Source: Chitinophagales bacterium (lineage in GTDB: Bacteria; Bacteroidota; Bacteroidia; Chitinophagales; Chitinophagaceae). Taken from it: a stretch of 64,000 nucleotides of DNA. Below the pieces are notes generated by a model that was given only the letters and a program-made list of their open reading frames with translations, was not told the DNA's origin and did not search any database. The DNA lies in NCBI GenBank assembly GCA_021323755.1, contig JAJPKJ010000024.1:1-64000 (forward strand), read 5' to 3'. Position 1 is the stretch's first letter; the number at the start of each line of letters is the position of its first letter. Shown in pieces: positions 10,555 to 20,206 of this stretch. The position numbers were made by a program, and so were the translations under genes.

Positions 10555-13098
10555 TTAGGTCCGATTTTGCAATCTCAGGTAAAACCATCTTTTGGTTATC
10601 TCCGCCGAAATAATATAAGCGCTTACAATGAGCAACATCCATCCGTAAAAGCTAAGCGGTAATTTGACGAAACCAAATAAATTTGAATATGGCAGAAATG
10701 GCAGTGTAAATACAAATAATAAAATAAGACTTGTCGCGATTAATAAATATTTGCCCGGCAGACTTTTAAAGAAATGTAATCTTGTACGAACAACAAGCAC
10801 GATCAAGGTTGCAGAAATAACAGATTCAACGAACCAACCTGTTTGAAATGTTTTTTCGTTCGCTTTCATAAAAAATATCAGGACACCAAATGTCAGGTAA
10901 TCAAATACTGAACTGAGCAAACCGAAAACAATCATAAAACGTTGAATGAATTTTATATCCCAGCGATGCGGTTTATCCACTGAAATGGGATCGACACGAT
11001 CTGTTGCGATCGTCATTTCCGGAAAATCCGTCAGTAAATTGGTAAGCAATATTTGTTTGGGCAACAATGGTAGAAAGGGCAGGAATAAAGATGCTCCTGC
11101 CATACTGAACATATTGCCGAAGTTTGCGCTGGTCGCCATAAAAATATATTTCATGGTATTGGCAAATGTTTTTCGTCCGGCAACAATACCTGCGCTGAGC
11201 ACATTCAGATCCTGGGTCAATAAAACAATATCAGCTGCTTCTTTGGCCACATCAACGGCGCTGTCAACCGAAATGCCTACATCAGCGGTATGTAATGCTG
11301 GCGCATCGTTGATACCATCTCCCATGAAGCCAACCACATTGCCGCTCTTTTTTAAAAACATAATGATCCTTTCTTTCTGATTGGGCTCTATTTCGGCAAA
11401 AATATCTGTCCTTGTTGCCTGCTGCATAAGTGCATTGTCACTCATCTCGTGTATTTGTTTACCGGTAAGTATTACTGCGTTCTCAAACCCGATCTGTTTG
11501 GCAAGGCTATCGGCGACCAGAGCGTTATCGCCTGTAATTATTTTTAATTGCACCCCAAGTTTTCGAAGGTTAGCGATCGTTTGTCCTGCATCTTTTTTAG
11601 GAGGGTCGAATAAAGTGATGAAGCCAAGAAAGGTCATATCTTTTTCGTCATTGCGCGTAAAATCTTTTTCGTTGCTGCCATTTTTATATGCAACACCCAG
11701 GACGCGATAACCGTCCGAGCTTAATTTGTGATATTCCTGGTTTATGGCGGCGAGCTTATCATTCATCGGTATGACTTGTCCGCTCACTGTTTCCGCCTTA
11801 TCGCATATATCAATGATGGAGCTTAATGCACCTTTGGTGACCGCAAAATTTTCTTTTTCATTTCTAACCTGTATGGTTAAGCGTTTTCGGATAAAATCAT
11901 AGGGTATTTCGCATTGGATGGAAAAAGTATTCTCCTTGTTTTTATATTGTGAACAGATGGCTTCGTCGATCGGGTTGTGAAAACCTTGCTGTAAAGAAGC
12001 ATTTAGCCAAGCAAATTGGAGCGTTTTTTCCGAATGATTTCCTTCAATATCCAAAGCATCTTTTAATGTTACGATCCCTTCTGTGATTGTTCCGGTTTTA
12101 TCGGAGCACAGAATATTCATGCTGCCAAAATTTTCGATCGACGATAATCGTTTTACGATAACTTGTTGTTTGGCCATTGATCTTGCCCCTGTGGCAAGGT
12201 TAACGGTAATGATTGCAGGAAGTAGTTGCGGTGTCAATCCAACTGCCAGTGCCAGGGAGAATAAAAAGGAATCGAGGGCTGGTTTATGCAATAAAATATT
12301 GAACGCGAAAATGATGAGGACAAGGACCAAAGTTATTTCCATCAGCATGTAGCCAAAGTGGCGGATTCCTTTTTCGAAATCTGTTTCGGGGGATTTTGTT
12401 CTCAGGCGATCTGAGATTTTTCCAAACTCTGTTTCCTTGCCTGTTTTAATTATCAATGCAGTTCCTTTGCCGCTGATAACATGCGAACCCATAAATAAAG
12501 AATTGCTTCTTTTAGAAAGTGGTGCGTCCGCCGGAACGATGCCCGGATTTTTTTCCACCGGGAATGTCTCGCCGGTAAATGCTGCCTCATCTGTAAATAA
12601 TTCCTGGGATTCTAACAGTAAACTATCTCCGGGAATTACATCACCTGCCGACAAAATGACCACATCACCTGGAACTGCATTTTCAACAGGCAATTCAACT
12701 TCCTTTCCTTCTCTGATGATTCGGCAACGTATCTGCACCATTTTTAATAATTCATCCACAGCATTGGCCGCTCCCCGCTCTTGCCAAAAACCGAGGATGC
12801 TGCTAATTAAAATAATGATCAGTATGATAACAGCATCTGTAAAATCTCCCAGGCCCATGGAGAGCAATGCTGCACCTATCAATAAAATGGTGATCGGACT
12901 TTTGAACTGCGATAAAAAAAGAATGATCGCTGATGATTTTGAACGAGGCTTGAAAACATTATAGCCATATTGTTTCAGCCTCGATTCCGCTTCTGCATTT
13001 GATAAACCTTTTGCCGGGCAGGAAAGATTCTTAAATGCATCTTCCTGCTTAAGGTTCCAAAAATGTTCCAAGGGAGAAGATGAAGATACAGGTTGCAT
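10555..13098 (-). CDS. mgtA: Magnesium-translocating P-type ATPase
   Basis: An 847-residue P-type ATPase of the Mg2+ importer (type IIIB) class. In order: N-terminal cytosolic region, two helices, actuator domain with TGE (DEAAFTGETFPVEK), the phosphorylation motif CSDKTGTITEG, a nucleotide-binding domain, the hinge VVGFMGDGINDAPAL, and a C-terminal helix bundle with a charged NLLTDFPEMTIATDRVD loop typical of MgtA/MgtB. It should move Mg2+ into the cytoplasm using ATP. About 270 bases of leader upstream could hold Mg-responsive control, but I recognise no known riboswitch there. It lies 37 bases before the ABC exporter start on the same strand, so co-transcription is possible. Confidence 0.92.
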   Translation of the reverse strand: MQPVSSSSPLEHFWNLKQEDAFKNLSCPAKGLSNAEAESRLKQYGYNVFKPRSKSSAIILFLSQFKSPITILLIGAALLSMGLGDFTDAVIILIIILISSILGFWQERGAANAVDELLKMVQIRCRIIREGKEVELPVENAVPGDVVILSAGDVIPGDSLLLESQELFTDEAAFTGETFPVEKNPGIVPADAPLSKRSNSLFMGSHVISGKGTALIIKTGKETEFGKISDRLRTKSPETDFEKGIRHFGYMLMEITLVLVLIIFAFNILLHKPALDSFLFSLALAVGLTPQLLPAIITVNLATGARSMAKQQVIVKRLSSIENFGSMNILCSDKTGTITEGIVTLKDALDIEGNHSEKTLQFAWLNASLQQGFHNPIDEAICSQYKNKENTFSIQCEIPYDFIRKRLTIQVRNEKENFAVTKGALSSIIDICDKAETVSGQVIPMNDKLAAINQEYHKLSSDGYRVLGVAYKNGSNEKDFTRNDEKDMTFLGFITLFDPPKKDAGQTIANLRKLGVQLKIITGDNALVADSLAKQIGFENAVILTGKQIHEMSDNALMQQATRTDIFAEIEPNQKERIIMFLKKSGNVVGFMGDGINDAPALHTADVGISVDSAVDVAKEAADIVLLTQDLNVLSAGIVAGRKTFANTMKYIFMATSANFGNMFSMAGASLFLPFLPLLPKQILLTNLLTDFPEMTIATDRVDPISVDKPHRWDIKFIQRFMIVFGLLSSVFDYLTFGVLIFFMKANEKTFQTGWFVESVISATLIVLVVRTRLHFFKSLPGKYLLIATSLILLFVFTLPFLPYSNLFGFVKLPLSFYGWMLLIVSAYIISAEITKRWFYLRLQNRT

Positions 13099-13372
13099 TT
13101 ATGAGTAAATTATTTTAGCATGAGAATGATTAAAGTTAGAGATTTGAAAGCAGACTTTCATTTAAGAAAAAATAGGGGATCCCGATACTTTCTTATTTAG
13201 TAACTGTCTAAAGCGTTTTCCAACTATTTTTTGGCAGAAGCGGAAGATAATATTGAAGGAGTTTGATCACTTTCATTGGGTGAAAATAGTCAGATTGCAT
13301 TAAAAGTTTGACCTTATTCCATTTACACTACGTATATACGTTTACGTTAGAAATCGAAATCAAAATAGAAAA

Positions 13373-14218
13373 TTATTTTTCGGCTGAAATGACCAGGGAG
13401 GAATAGTTCATGGGCAGGCTTTTGCTGACCTCATTTTTATTGCATTCTCTGATGACCTCTTCTTTTATTTTTTCTCGTGTCGCATCATTGGTTTTGCTCA
13501 AAAGGCTTATCACAGATTCGGATATCTCTGTCCTGTTCAGCCAGTAATTTTCCGCATTTCCAAAATCCACGGTGCCCGAGATTTCTTCCACGACAATATT
13601 TTTAAAACGCGCCTGTTCAAATAAATTTTGCATTAGACCCTGATTTGCGCAACGGAACATACCAGGTGCATCCGGGGAAGATGGCGCAAGATCCAGGTGT
13701 CTGGACAGGACCTTTGTCATGGTCGTATACCAGTCATTTTTTTCCGCAAGGTTCCAGACACTGACTGCTACCTTAGCCCCGGTCTTGCAGACCCGGAACA
13801 TTTCCCCCGCAGCAAGAGCCATATCCGGGAAGAACATAAAACCCATACGGCAACTCAACTTATTAAAAAAATTGTCGGGGAAAGGAAGATCAGAAACATC
13901 GGCTGTTGTAAATGAAATATTATTTATCCGCCGTTCCGCCGCATACCCTCGTGCAATGGCAAGCATCTCTTCTGACAGATCGGTCGCATACACCTGACCG
14001 TTAGTAGCGAGCGCAGCTATCGAAAAAGCCGGCTCTCCTGTCCCTGAGGCGATGTCCAGCACGATATCATCCGCTTTGATTTCCAGCGCCCCGATGATCC
14101 CTTCACCCATCGGCTTTAAAAAGTTCATGGTGAAGGAATCCCATTTCTTCCAGGCAGCGGAAACCTTGTTCCAGGAGTCTTTCTGTATTTCATTAATGGA
14201 CTTCATATCTTCATTCAT
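13373..14218 (-). CDS. Class I SAM-dependent methyltransferase
   Basis: A 281-residue cytosolic protein. Motif I is VLDIASGTGEPAFSIA, followed by the acidic VYATDLSEEMLAIAR, a TTADVSDLPFPDNFF motif and the CRMGFMFFPDM stretch of Methyltransf_11/25 folds. The layout resembles UbiE/MenG, but the protein is longer and carries a C-terminal region unlike MenG, so quinone methylation should not be assumed. It starts at ATG 14218 (a second ATG lies four codons in) and stands alone on the minus strand. Substrate unknown. Confidence 0.82.
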   Translation of the reverse strand: MNEDMKSINEIQKDSWNKVSAAWKKWDSFTMNFLKPMGEGIIGALEIKADDIVLDIASGTGEPAFSIAALATNGQVYATDLSEEMLAIARGYAAERRINNISFTTADVSDLPFPDNFFNKLSCRMGFMFFPDMALAAGEMFRVCKTGAKVAVSVWNLAEKNDWYTTMTKVLSRHLDLAPSSPDAPGMFRCANQGLMQNLFEQARFKNIVVEEISGTVDFGNAENYWLNRTEISESVISLLSKTNDATREKIKEEVIRECNKNEVSKSLPMNYSSLVISAEK

Positions 14219-14319
14219 GCGATAAAAACATCAAAGATAGCGAGAAGCGGGCGATCCTGACCTTTGTGATAATTGTAGCAAGGATTTTGCTGCATAATGA
14301 GAGACCACAACCATTTTTT

Positions 14320-14805
14320 ATGAGAAATATCTTTCTTACCCTTACTCTTTTCTCCCTGCTTGCTCTGCAGGTTCAGGGACAACTCACTGCCAAGCCTGCC
14401 TGCGGACTGTTTACTGTAGACATCCTGAATGGCACCATCAATAATCTCAGGCCAAATCTCAATGAACAGGAGATCAGAGAACAGCTTCCCTGTTATAGCA
14501 GCGATCCCAAAAAGGATAGTACATGCGGCCGCACGCTTTTATTTACGGACCGCGATGTGAAGATCTTCCTCCAACGTAAATATGTGGAGATCGGTCCGGA
14601 TTTCAAAGGAAAACTCAGCATCCCCCTGATCGGTGCAAACCGTGACGTTTTGTTCAAGTGGCTCGGAAATCCAAAAATAAAGGATACGGATTGGGATGCC
14701 TTCCAGATGCAATATGGGACCCTTGTCCTGCACTATGATAAGGGAAAGGTGAAGCTGATTCAATTCAGCACGCAGGGAACGGAGCAGCTTAGTCTCTGTC
14801 AATGA
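14320..14805 (+). CDS. Secreted protein of unknown function
   Basis: A 161-residue protein with a clear Sec signal peptide (MRNIFLTLTLFSLLALQVQGQ). The mature part has a conserved-looking pair of cysteines around LPCYSSDPKKDSTCG and ends in a C-terminal Cys. ATG 14320 is chosen because it begins the signal peptide; the frame is open 18 codons upstream. The pattern NLRPNLNEQEIREQL, then DVLFKWLGNPKIKDTD, then YDKGKVKLIQF resembles small periplasmic two-layer domains such as BamE-like folds, but this is only a shape impression. No function assigned. Confidence 0.6.
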   Translation: MRNIFLTLTLFSLLALQVQGQLTAKPACGLFTVDILNGTINNLRPNLNEQEIREQLPCYSSDPKKDSTCGRTLLFTDRDVKIFLQRKYVEIGPDFKGKLSIPLIGANRDVLFKWLGNPKIKDTDWDAFQMQYGTLVLHYDKGKVKLIQFSTQGTEQLSLCQ

Positions 14806-14943
14806 AGAAGGGGTATTTATTGTCCTGAATTCTTATCATGATCTTTTGCAAAAGTGAATAGCATGTATTTTTCCCGGAATCGGTGATGCTAGGAGAAATT
14901 AATCCCTTGGGTATTGATTTTTCATCGGAGGAGTTTGGTTTTT

Positions 14944-15114
14944 TTATGACTTGCCTGAAATGGAGCGGATGATAAAAATGACAACAACGATCACCAGGAC
15001 AACTGCCAATACACCGACCCATACGCCGGCTTTAAAGATGCCTCCAATTACCGCACAGCCAGAAAACATCAACAAACTCAAGCAGGTGAAAAAAAATAAA
15101 ATAGTTCCTTTCAT
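14944..15114 (-). CDS. 56-residue lipoprotein/membrane peptide
   Basis: A short gene of 56 residues. It starts MKGTILFFFTCLSLLMF, has a lipobox-like FSGC, then a glycine-rich turn (VIGGIFKAGVWVGV) and a strongly hydrophobic helix (VLAVVLVIVVVIFIIRS) ending GKS. Similar tiny proteins are common in Bacteroidota and have sometimes been mislabelled as phosphatidate cytidylyltransferase; no enzymatic role is supported at this size. It lies downstream of the DUF892 gene on the same strand, after a terminator hairpin. Function unknown, probably envelope stress related by context. Confidence 0.65.
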   Translation of the reverse strand: MKGTILFFFTCLSLLMFSGCAVIGGIFKAGVWVGVLAVVLVIVVVIFIIRSISGKS

Positions 15115-15140
15115 GATCAGAATTTTAAATTGAAAAATAA

Positions 15141-15164
15141 AAGTCAGATCATATGACCTGACTT
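15141..15164 (-). terminator. Rho-independent terminator after DUF892 gene
   Basis: AAGTCAG (15141-15147) pairs with CTGACTT (15158-15164), and inner TCA/TGA bases extend the stem past one mismatch. Read on the minus strand it is followed by TTTTATTTTT, so it ends the DUF892 transcript before the 56-residue lipoprotein gene. Confidence 0.7.
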
Positions 15165-15186
15165 CTCTCTTCGTGGTTTTCCCGCA

Positions 15187-15753
15187 CTATCTAATTTCTT
15201 CAGCCGACTGGTAATTGATCCCATTTTCCGCAACATCACTCAGTAATTGGTCGGCCTTTTTTTCTTCATCAAGTGTTGTTTCTAAAATATCGGCAATATT
15301 ATTCAATGAAAGGGTACGCGCAAGTTGCGCAAGACCTCCATAAGTTGATATTTCATAATGTTCTGCTTTTTGACCCGCGAGAATAAGACCAACGTCTCGT
15401 GTTGAGGTTCCCGCTTCGGTTTCTTCAATGATGCTTTTTCCCTCTTTGGTGATTCCTTCAATGGCTTCACATTTTTTTGCCTGCGGTTTTTCACCCAGGA
15501 TATCAAAAACCTGTTCGAGTCTTGTTACATGTTGCCTTGTCACTTCAAGATGATCGCCAAAAGCATGTCTTAGTTCCTTGGAATGTGCTGCTTTCTGCAT
15601 TTTGGGTAATGTTTTTACCAGGTGTTTTTCGGCCCAGTAAATGTCTTTTAATTCATCTTTAAAGAATTGTCCAAGCATCGAATCATTTTTTCCCCGTGAA
15701 TTATTCATACGAGTATGAGAATTTTTTTGGGAATCGGTTGTTTTGCTTTTCAT
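15187..15753 (-). CDS. DUF892/YciE-type ferritin-like stress protein
   Basis: A protein of about 188 residues predicted to form a four-helix ferritin-like bundle. The core starts at MLGQFFKDELKDIYWAEKHL and keeps the family's acidic and His pattern (DHLEVTRQHVTRLEQVF, KAEHYEISTYGGL, LDEEKKADQLL), which could bind a di-metal centre. The first 30 residues are polar and basic, longer than usual. ATG 15753 is preferred to a TTG two codons earlier. A paralogue lies at 30125-30649. Members are often stress-induced; the catalytic role is unproven. Confidence 0.88.
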   Translation of the reverse strand: MKSKTTDSQKNSHTRMNNSRGKNDSMLGQFFKDELKDIYWAEKHLVKTLPKMQKAAHSKELRHAFGDHLEVTRQHVTRLEQVFDILGEKPQAKKCEAIEGITKEGKSIIEETEAGTSTRDVGLILAGQKAEHYEISTYGGLAQLARTLSLNNIADILETTLDEEKKADQLLSDVAENGINYQSAEEIR

Positions 15754-16122
15754 ACGCAATCTTTTTATTTGTTATTATAATATGTTACTGAAATTTCATG
15801 CCAATCCCATCTGAGTTCAAACTACGCGCCATGATCAAAAAATCGAGTAATCAAATCCACAGTAGCCGGTAATTTTTTGTGCAGCCGGTTCAAAAGCTTA
15901 TTTCCGTTATTGTAAACAAAACCTGGTTCCAAACTGGATGGACCAAGAGCGTAGGCTTAACTTATACATGACCGTTATATATTCAGAGATCAATACTAAA
16001 GTGTCGCATTCAGCAGCAGACCCGTATAAAGATGGCATTATAGTTGAAATATATTTTTTTATTCCTACCGGTACTTACTCCCGCATCGCCTGTCTGCATA
16101 TACACCTTTTTAAAAAAAGATC
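15754..16122. other. Intergenic region between divergent genes
   Basis: These 369 bases separate the DUF892 gene (minus) from the broken secreted-protein gene (plus). An open stretch at 15938-16126 has no start context or family-like sequence. The region should hold two promoters, but I see no clear box or strong hairpin. Confidence 0.4.
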
Positions 16123-16653
16123 ATGAAAACATGTTTATTTTCATTTTTAACCTGCTGCCTGCTGCTCATCACAGCGGATGCAGCTACACAATCGCTGACG
16201 GTTGTAGATCATCGCTTTCAGCCATTTAGCTACAGGTATCCCTTCTCAAACGGGATATTTACCAGTAATGTGCCTCTCAATGAGATCAGCCCCAGGGCTT
16301 TCAGGCATTTCTTAAAAACCTTCCCCCAGATCAATGACGAGAAATGGACGATGACCTCCCAGGGAATTGTTGCTTCATTCGTATACAATTCTGCTTTCCA
16401 TAGAATTTGCTAATCTAAAAACGGTTCATTCCTTTTTTCTTTTACTTATTATGAAGGGAAGGATTGTCCTGCGGAAATCAAAAAAATAACTGCCGTTTAT
16501 TATCCCGGTTTTGCAATAAAAAATGCGGTAGCATTATTTGATGGAACAGAAGAGGTTTATGGATTGACCATCTTTAATCATCAAATCAACCGTTTGCTGG
16601 AATATCATGATGGCGAATTAAAAATGATGGAAGAATACAATGAACAGCAATAA
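16123..16653 (+). pseudogene. Secreted protein gene interrupted by one in-frame TAA
   Basis: The frame starts with a signal peptide (MKTCLFSFLTCCLLLITADA) and runs to TAA at 16411-16413, then continues in the same frame without another stop to TAA 16651-16653, 177 codons in all. Translation past the stop gives coherent sequence (SKNGSFLFSFTYYEGKD, then YYPGFAIKNAVALFDGTEE, then HDGELKMMEEYNEQQ) that looks like the C-terminal half of the same beta-rich secreted domain. A single change, for example TAT to TAA, would explain it. Either the gene was lost recently, the stop is read through, or the base is a sequencing error. If functional as read, the product is a 96-residue truncated protein. Confidence 0.75.
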
Positions 16654-16870
16654 TATTAAGGGAGGAAAATTTCTGTTTTTTCTTAGGAACCTTTCCGGCT
16701 TATTTAGGTGCTGGATAGCGCCCTGAATAAATTTAGATATCTCTCGTTCTTGATAATGGCGTGGCGTCAGCAAGCTGTGAAAATAAATTCACAAAATATG
16801 TCCTCATTTCTTTTGTGTTGAGAAGATTCCACGCGATGAAAGTATTGTTCGATTATCGGGGGCAAAAGCA

Positions 16871-16892
16871 AAATGCACGACGCCGTGCATTT
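16871..16892. other. Perfect 9-bp hairpin upstream of terminator
   Basis: AAATGCACG (16871-16879) pairs perfectly with CGTGCATTT (16884-16892) around the loop ACGC. It lies 11 bases before a second hairpin (16904-16928). The surrounding 371-base gap (16654-17024) has no gene that I can support. Confidence 0.6.
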
Positions 16893-16903
16893 CACTCAGG
16901 ATC

Positions 16904-16928
16904 AAAACCTCCGTTTCAGTGAGGTTTT
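16904..16928. terminator. Bidirectional terminator between convergent genes
   Basis: AAAACCTC (16904-16911) pairs with GAGGTTTT (16921-16928). The stem is flanked by T on the plus side and by A on the other, so it can work in both directions, between the broken gene (plus) and the histidine kinase (minus). Confidence 0.65.
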
Positions 16929-17024
16929 TCGTTTCTGCCTATGTACTTCAGTTTTGAAAACTGCTTCCGGAATATATCTTTCAAAAGCCGTGCCTTTCCT
17001 CAGTGAAAATAGTGTCTGGTCTTC

Positions 17025-19496
17025 TTATTCCGGTATGTAAATATGAAATTCTGCTCCTATGCCCGGTTCGCCGACCGCCGAAATGAACCCGTTATGATTC
17101 TCCACTATTTTTTTTACGATGGCAAGCCCGATACCGGTGCCCGGGAATTCCTCTTTACCATGCAAGCGCTGGAACATTTCGAATATCCGGTAACGATACT
17201 GGGGATCAAAACCGATTCCGTTATCAGCGATGGTGATATGGCAATACATTTTTTCAAATGAAGCCGCTCCGAAATTTATTTTCCCGCCACTTATCATCTC
17301 ACTACTGACCCTGATATGCGGGGCCGTGCCTGGCTTGATAAATTTGAGTGAATTACTGAAAAGGTTCATGAGCAATTGCCTGAACTGAAATGGTATGATG
17401 TTAATCTTGCATAATGTTCCCGTTTCAATGCTGGCATTTTTCTCTACAAATGATTCATTCATTTCGTTTTTTACGTTCTCTATGATCTCACCGAGATCCG
17501 TGAGAACGAATGAACCCGCGATCAGACTAAATCTTGAATAAGCAAGCAGATCATCAATGAGCATTTGCATGCGTTTGGCTGTGAGTTGCATCCGGTCAAA
17601 ATATTCCTTGCCTTTTTCCGAGAGATTTTGTTTTTCTTTTTCGGTCAGCAGACTTGCATAGGTTTGTATCTTACGCAGTGGCTCCTGGAGGTCGTGGCTG
17701 GCTACATAAGCAAATGATTCGAGTTCTTTATTCATTTTTTCAAGCTCCTTATTTTTCTCCTCTAGCTGCTTTGCATTGGCCTTTATGGCGTCATCGGCTT
17801 TTTTCTTTTCTGTAAGATCACGTATGAATTTTGAAAAGCCGACGATATTTTTTTGGTCGTCATGTAATGCCGTAAGTACGATATTACCCCAAAATAAAGT
17901 TCCGTTCTTTCTTACCCGCCATCCTTCATGTGCCGCTCTTCCATTTTCCATGGCCTCTTTTAGTATTTTTTCCGGAATCAAATTTTGTTTGTCCTGCGGC
18001 GTATAGAAAACAGAAAAACTTTTTCCGATGATCTCATCAGCCTTATATCCTTTTATTTTTTCAGCCCCTTTATTCCAGTTCTCAATGATCCCGCTGGTAT
18101 TAAGAAATAATATAGCATAATCCTGGACTTCATCGATCATCAAGTGATATCTTTCCTCACTTCTTTTCAGTTCGGCATTGATCCGGCTCAGTTCCCGTGT
18201 CCGATTTAATATCTGGTCCTCTAATGACTGTGAAATTATTTTTTGCTCAGAAATATCTCTAACGATACCCAGCATTCTAAAGGGCTTTTTATTTTCATCA
18301 AAGAAAAGCTTGCCTCTTGCATTTATCCAGTGAATGCTTTTGTCGGGCCAAATGATACGCACTTCGTAATCAATCTTTCCATTTTCAATCACCTGCTTAA
18401 ATGCTTGCTCACGGATACGCATGTCTTCGGGGTGGATGGTGTTGATGACCTGCTGATGGGAAATCTCTCCCTGGTCAAGTCCAAAAATTTCACAGAATCT
18501 TTTTGAACATATGAACCTATCGGTTACAATGTTCAGATCAAAAGTGCCTAGCAAACCGGACTCAATTGCCAGCCTTAAACGTTCTTCACTATCCGCAAGT
18601 TTTTTCCTTGCTTCGATCTGATCGGTAACATCATATCCCATGCATAATATTTCATTGGACTTGCTGTTGCTGTTATACAGAGGTTTAAAGATGAAATTTA
18701 CATACACCTCCTGTAGTTTTCCTCCCTGATTAAGATAAGCGAGACTTTCATTTCCGAAATATTCCTGCCCCGTCTTATATACATTTTCTAGTATTTCCAG
18801 GTACGGTTGGTCCTTTAGTTCCGGAAGGGCGTCAATCAACTTTTTCCCGATGATACCTTTGGTTTTGCCCCACAGATTAAGGGCTTGGTCATTTGCAATA
18901 TCGATGCTGAATTCAGGTCCGGTCAAAAGCGCTGTGGCAATGGGAGATTCCAGTATCAGGTGACGGAACCGGTTTTCACTCTCTTCAAGTTTTTTTAGTA
19001 CGCTTACCTGTTTTGTCGTTTCCTGGCATACTACAAGGACAGCTTCAATTTCATCTTTTTCATTTCGCACCGGGCTATAACTAAATGTCCAGTAAACATC
19101 CTCGACAGATCCGTTTCTGAATATGGGTATGAGTTGATCTTCACTCCATGTAGCTTGTCCGGTATTCCTTACCTGGTCAATCAAGGGTTTGATGATATGC
19201 CATATTTCACCCCAGCAATCTTCAGCACGCTGTCCTAAAGCTTTGGGATGTTTGCCTTCATTTCCGAGACTTGGGCGATAGGCGTCATTATAAAACTGTA
19301 TCATTTCAGCTCCCCACCAAAGGAACATGGGGAATTTTGAGTTAAGAACTATACTTAAAGTAGTGCGCAGACTTTGTGGCCATTTTTCAGGGTCTCCAAT
19401 TGCAGTTTTACTCCAGTCTTTTGAACGGATTAGTCCGGCCATTTCACCGTCTCCTTCGAGAAACTTAAGTGTTCGTATTGAATAATCAGGGCTCAT
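17025..19496 (-). CDS. Multi-PAS sensor histidine kinase
   Basis: An 823-residue soluble kinase without membrane segments. It holds about four PAS-type sensor regions (roughly residues 15-165, 175-290, 300-425 and 455-570; the third and fourth carry PAC-like ends such as MLGIVRDISEQK), a short coiled coil, a HisKA domain with phospho-acceptor His601 in SHDLQEPLRKI, and a HATPase domain with IADNGIGFD and GTGIGLAIVKKI. It should autophosphorylate in response to a cytosolic cue. It follows a receiver gene by 9 bases, so the two are very probably one operon and a phosphotransfer pair. Signal unknown. Confidence 0.92.
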   Translation of the reverse strand: MSPDYSIRTLKFLEGDGEMAGLIRSKDWSKTAIGDPEKWPQSLRTTLSIVLNSKFPMFLWWGAEMIQFYNDAYRPSLGNEGKHPKALGQRAEDCWGEIWHIIKPLIDQVRNTGQATWSEDQLIPIFRNGSVEDVYWTFSYSPVRNEKDEIEAVLVVCQETTKQVSVLKKLEESENRFRHLILESPIATALLTGPEFSIDIANDQALNLWGKTKGIIGKKLIDALPELKDQPYLEILENVYKTGQEYFGNESLAYLNQGGKLQEVYVNFIFKPLYNSNSKSNEILCMGYDVTDQIEARKKLADSEERLRLAIESGLLGTFDLNIVTDRFICSKRFCEIFGLDQGEISHQQVINTIHPEDMRIREQAFKQVIENGKIDYEVRIIWPDKSIHWINARGKLFFDENKKPFRMLGIVRDISEQKIISQSLEDQILNRTRELSRINAELKRSEERYHLMIDEVQDYAILFLNTSGIIENWNKGAEKIKGYKADEIIGKSFSVFYTPQDKQNLIPEKILKEAMENGRAAHEGWRVRKNGTLFWGNIVLTALHDDQKNIVGFSKFIRDLTEKKKADDAIKANAKQLEEKNKELEKMNKELESFAYVASHDLQEPLRKIQTYASLLTEKEKQNLSEKGKEYFDRMQLTAKRMQMLIDDLLAYSRFSLIAGSFVLTDLGEIIENVKNEMNESFVEKNASIETGTLCKINIIPFQFRQLLMNLFSNSLKFIKPGTAPHIRVSSEMISGGKINFGAASFEKMYCHITIADNGIGFDPQYRYRIFEMFQRLHGKEEFPGTGIGLAIVKKIVENHNGFISAVGEPGIGAEFHIYIPE

Positions 19497-19505
19497 TGAT
19501 CTGCT

Positions 19506-19949
19506 TTAACTATTTAATACAAATTGATGTCGCGATGTCTTTGGCTCACTGGTTTCCAAAGTCAGGCGGGTAACATTGAATATGACCTGTTTTAATTCTG
19601 TAAATGTTGCCGGTTTGCGAGCATAATACCGGGCTCCCTTTTCATATAACTGGTTAATGACCTTCAATTCAAAAGAGGTAGAGAAAATGACAACAGGCAG
19701 ATCCGTTAGTGCAGGAATACGTTTGATCTCCTCCATACATTCAATACCATTACGTCGGGGCAGGTTGAGATCAAGAAAAAGCATTGCTAAATGCTCAGTC
19801 AGACCCTTCAGTGTCTTAAGAAGCTCTTCCCCATTGTGAACGATCTGGAGTTCAGATGAAAAAGGCAACTCCTGAAGAGCCTGCGAAAAGAAATCGCAGT
19901 CATCTATATCGTCATCAGCAAGAAGGATCCGAACAGGAGACTTATCCAT
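19506..19949 (-). CDS. Single-domain response regulator
   Basis: A 147-residue CheY-like receiver with no output domain. The acidic pocket is LLADDDIDDCDFF, the phosphoryl-accepting Asp is in LFLDLNLPRRNG, the switch Thr/Ser is in VVIFSTSF, and the Lys is in RKPATF. This Rcp1-like type usually passes phosphate or acts by protein contact. It is transcribed just before the multi-PAS kinase, its likely phosphodonor. Confidence 0.92.
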   Translation of the reverse strand: MDKSPVRILLADDDIDDCDFFSQALQELPFSSELQIVHNGEELLKTLKGLTEHLAMLFLDLNLPRRNGIECMEEIKRIPALTDLPVVIFSTSFELKVINQLYEKGARYYARKPATFTELKQVIFNVTRLTLETSEPKTSRHQFVLNS

Positions 19950-20160
19950 ATTCCAAATTTATCAAATATCGGAATGTATGGATAATATTTTTATCAACCC
20001 TGCAGCGGCGAATAGAAAATGCGGTATAGTACTAACGTGTATGAATAATCGAAAGTGGGATATTTTTACCGTAAGTAATAATGTACAAATCCTTATAATA
20101 AAGTCGAGCATCTACGTATATTGATATGCGTTATACACTGACTATGCCTTTCAGATAAAA

Positions 20161-20182
20161 GGTCCCGCGCGAGGGCGGGACC
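20161..20182 (-). terminator. Terminator of the DUF4397 gene
   Basis: GGTCCCGC (20161-20168) pairs with GCGGGACC (20175-20182), a strong GC-rich 8-bp stem with a 6-base loop. On the minus strand it is followed by TTTTATC, and it lies 25 bases past the DUF4397 stop. Confidence 0.85.
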
Positions 20183-20206
20183 AGATTTTGCTTCAGCATG
20201 AAAGTG

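Noticed and set aside
13330-13341. 12-bp palindrome ACGTATATACGT upstream of mgtA
   Set aside because: Short AT-rich palindrome occurring once; may be chance, and no known metal-regulator site matches.
15938-16126. Open frame of 62 codons upstream of the broken gene
   Set aside because: No start context, no hydrophobic or domain-like pattern, and it overlaps the next signal-peptide start.
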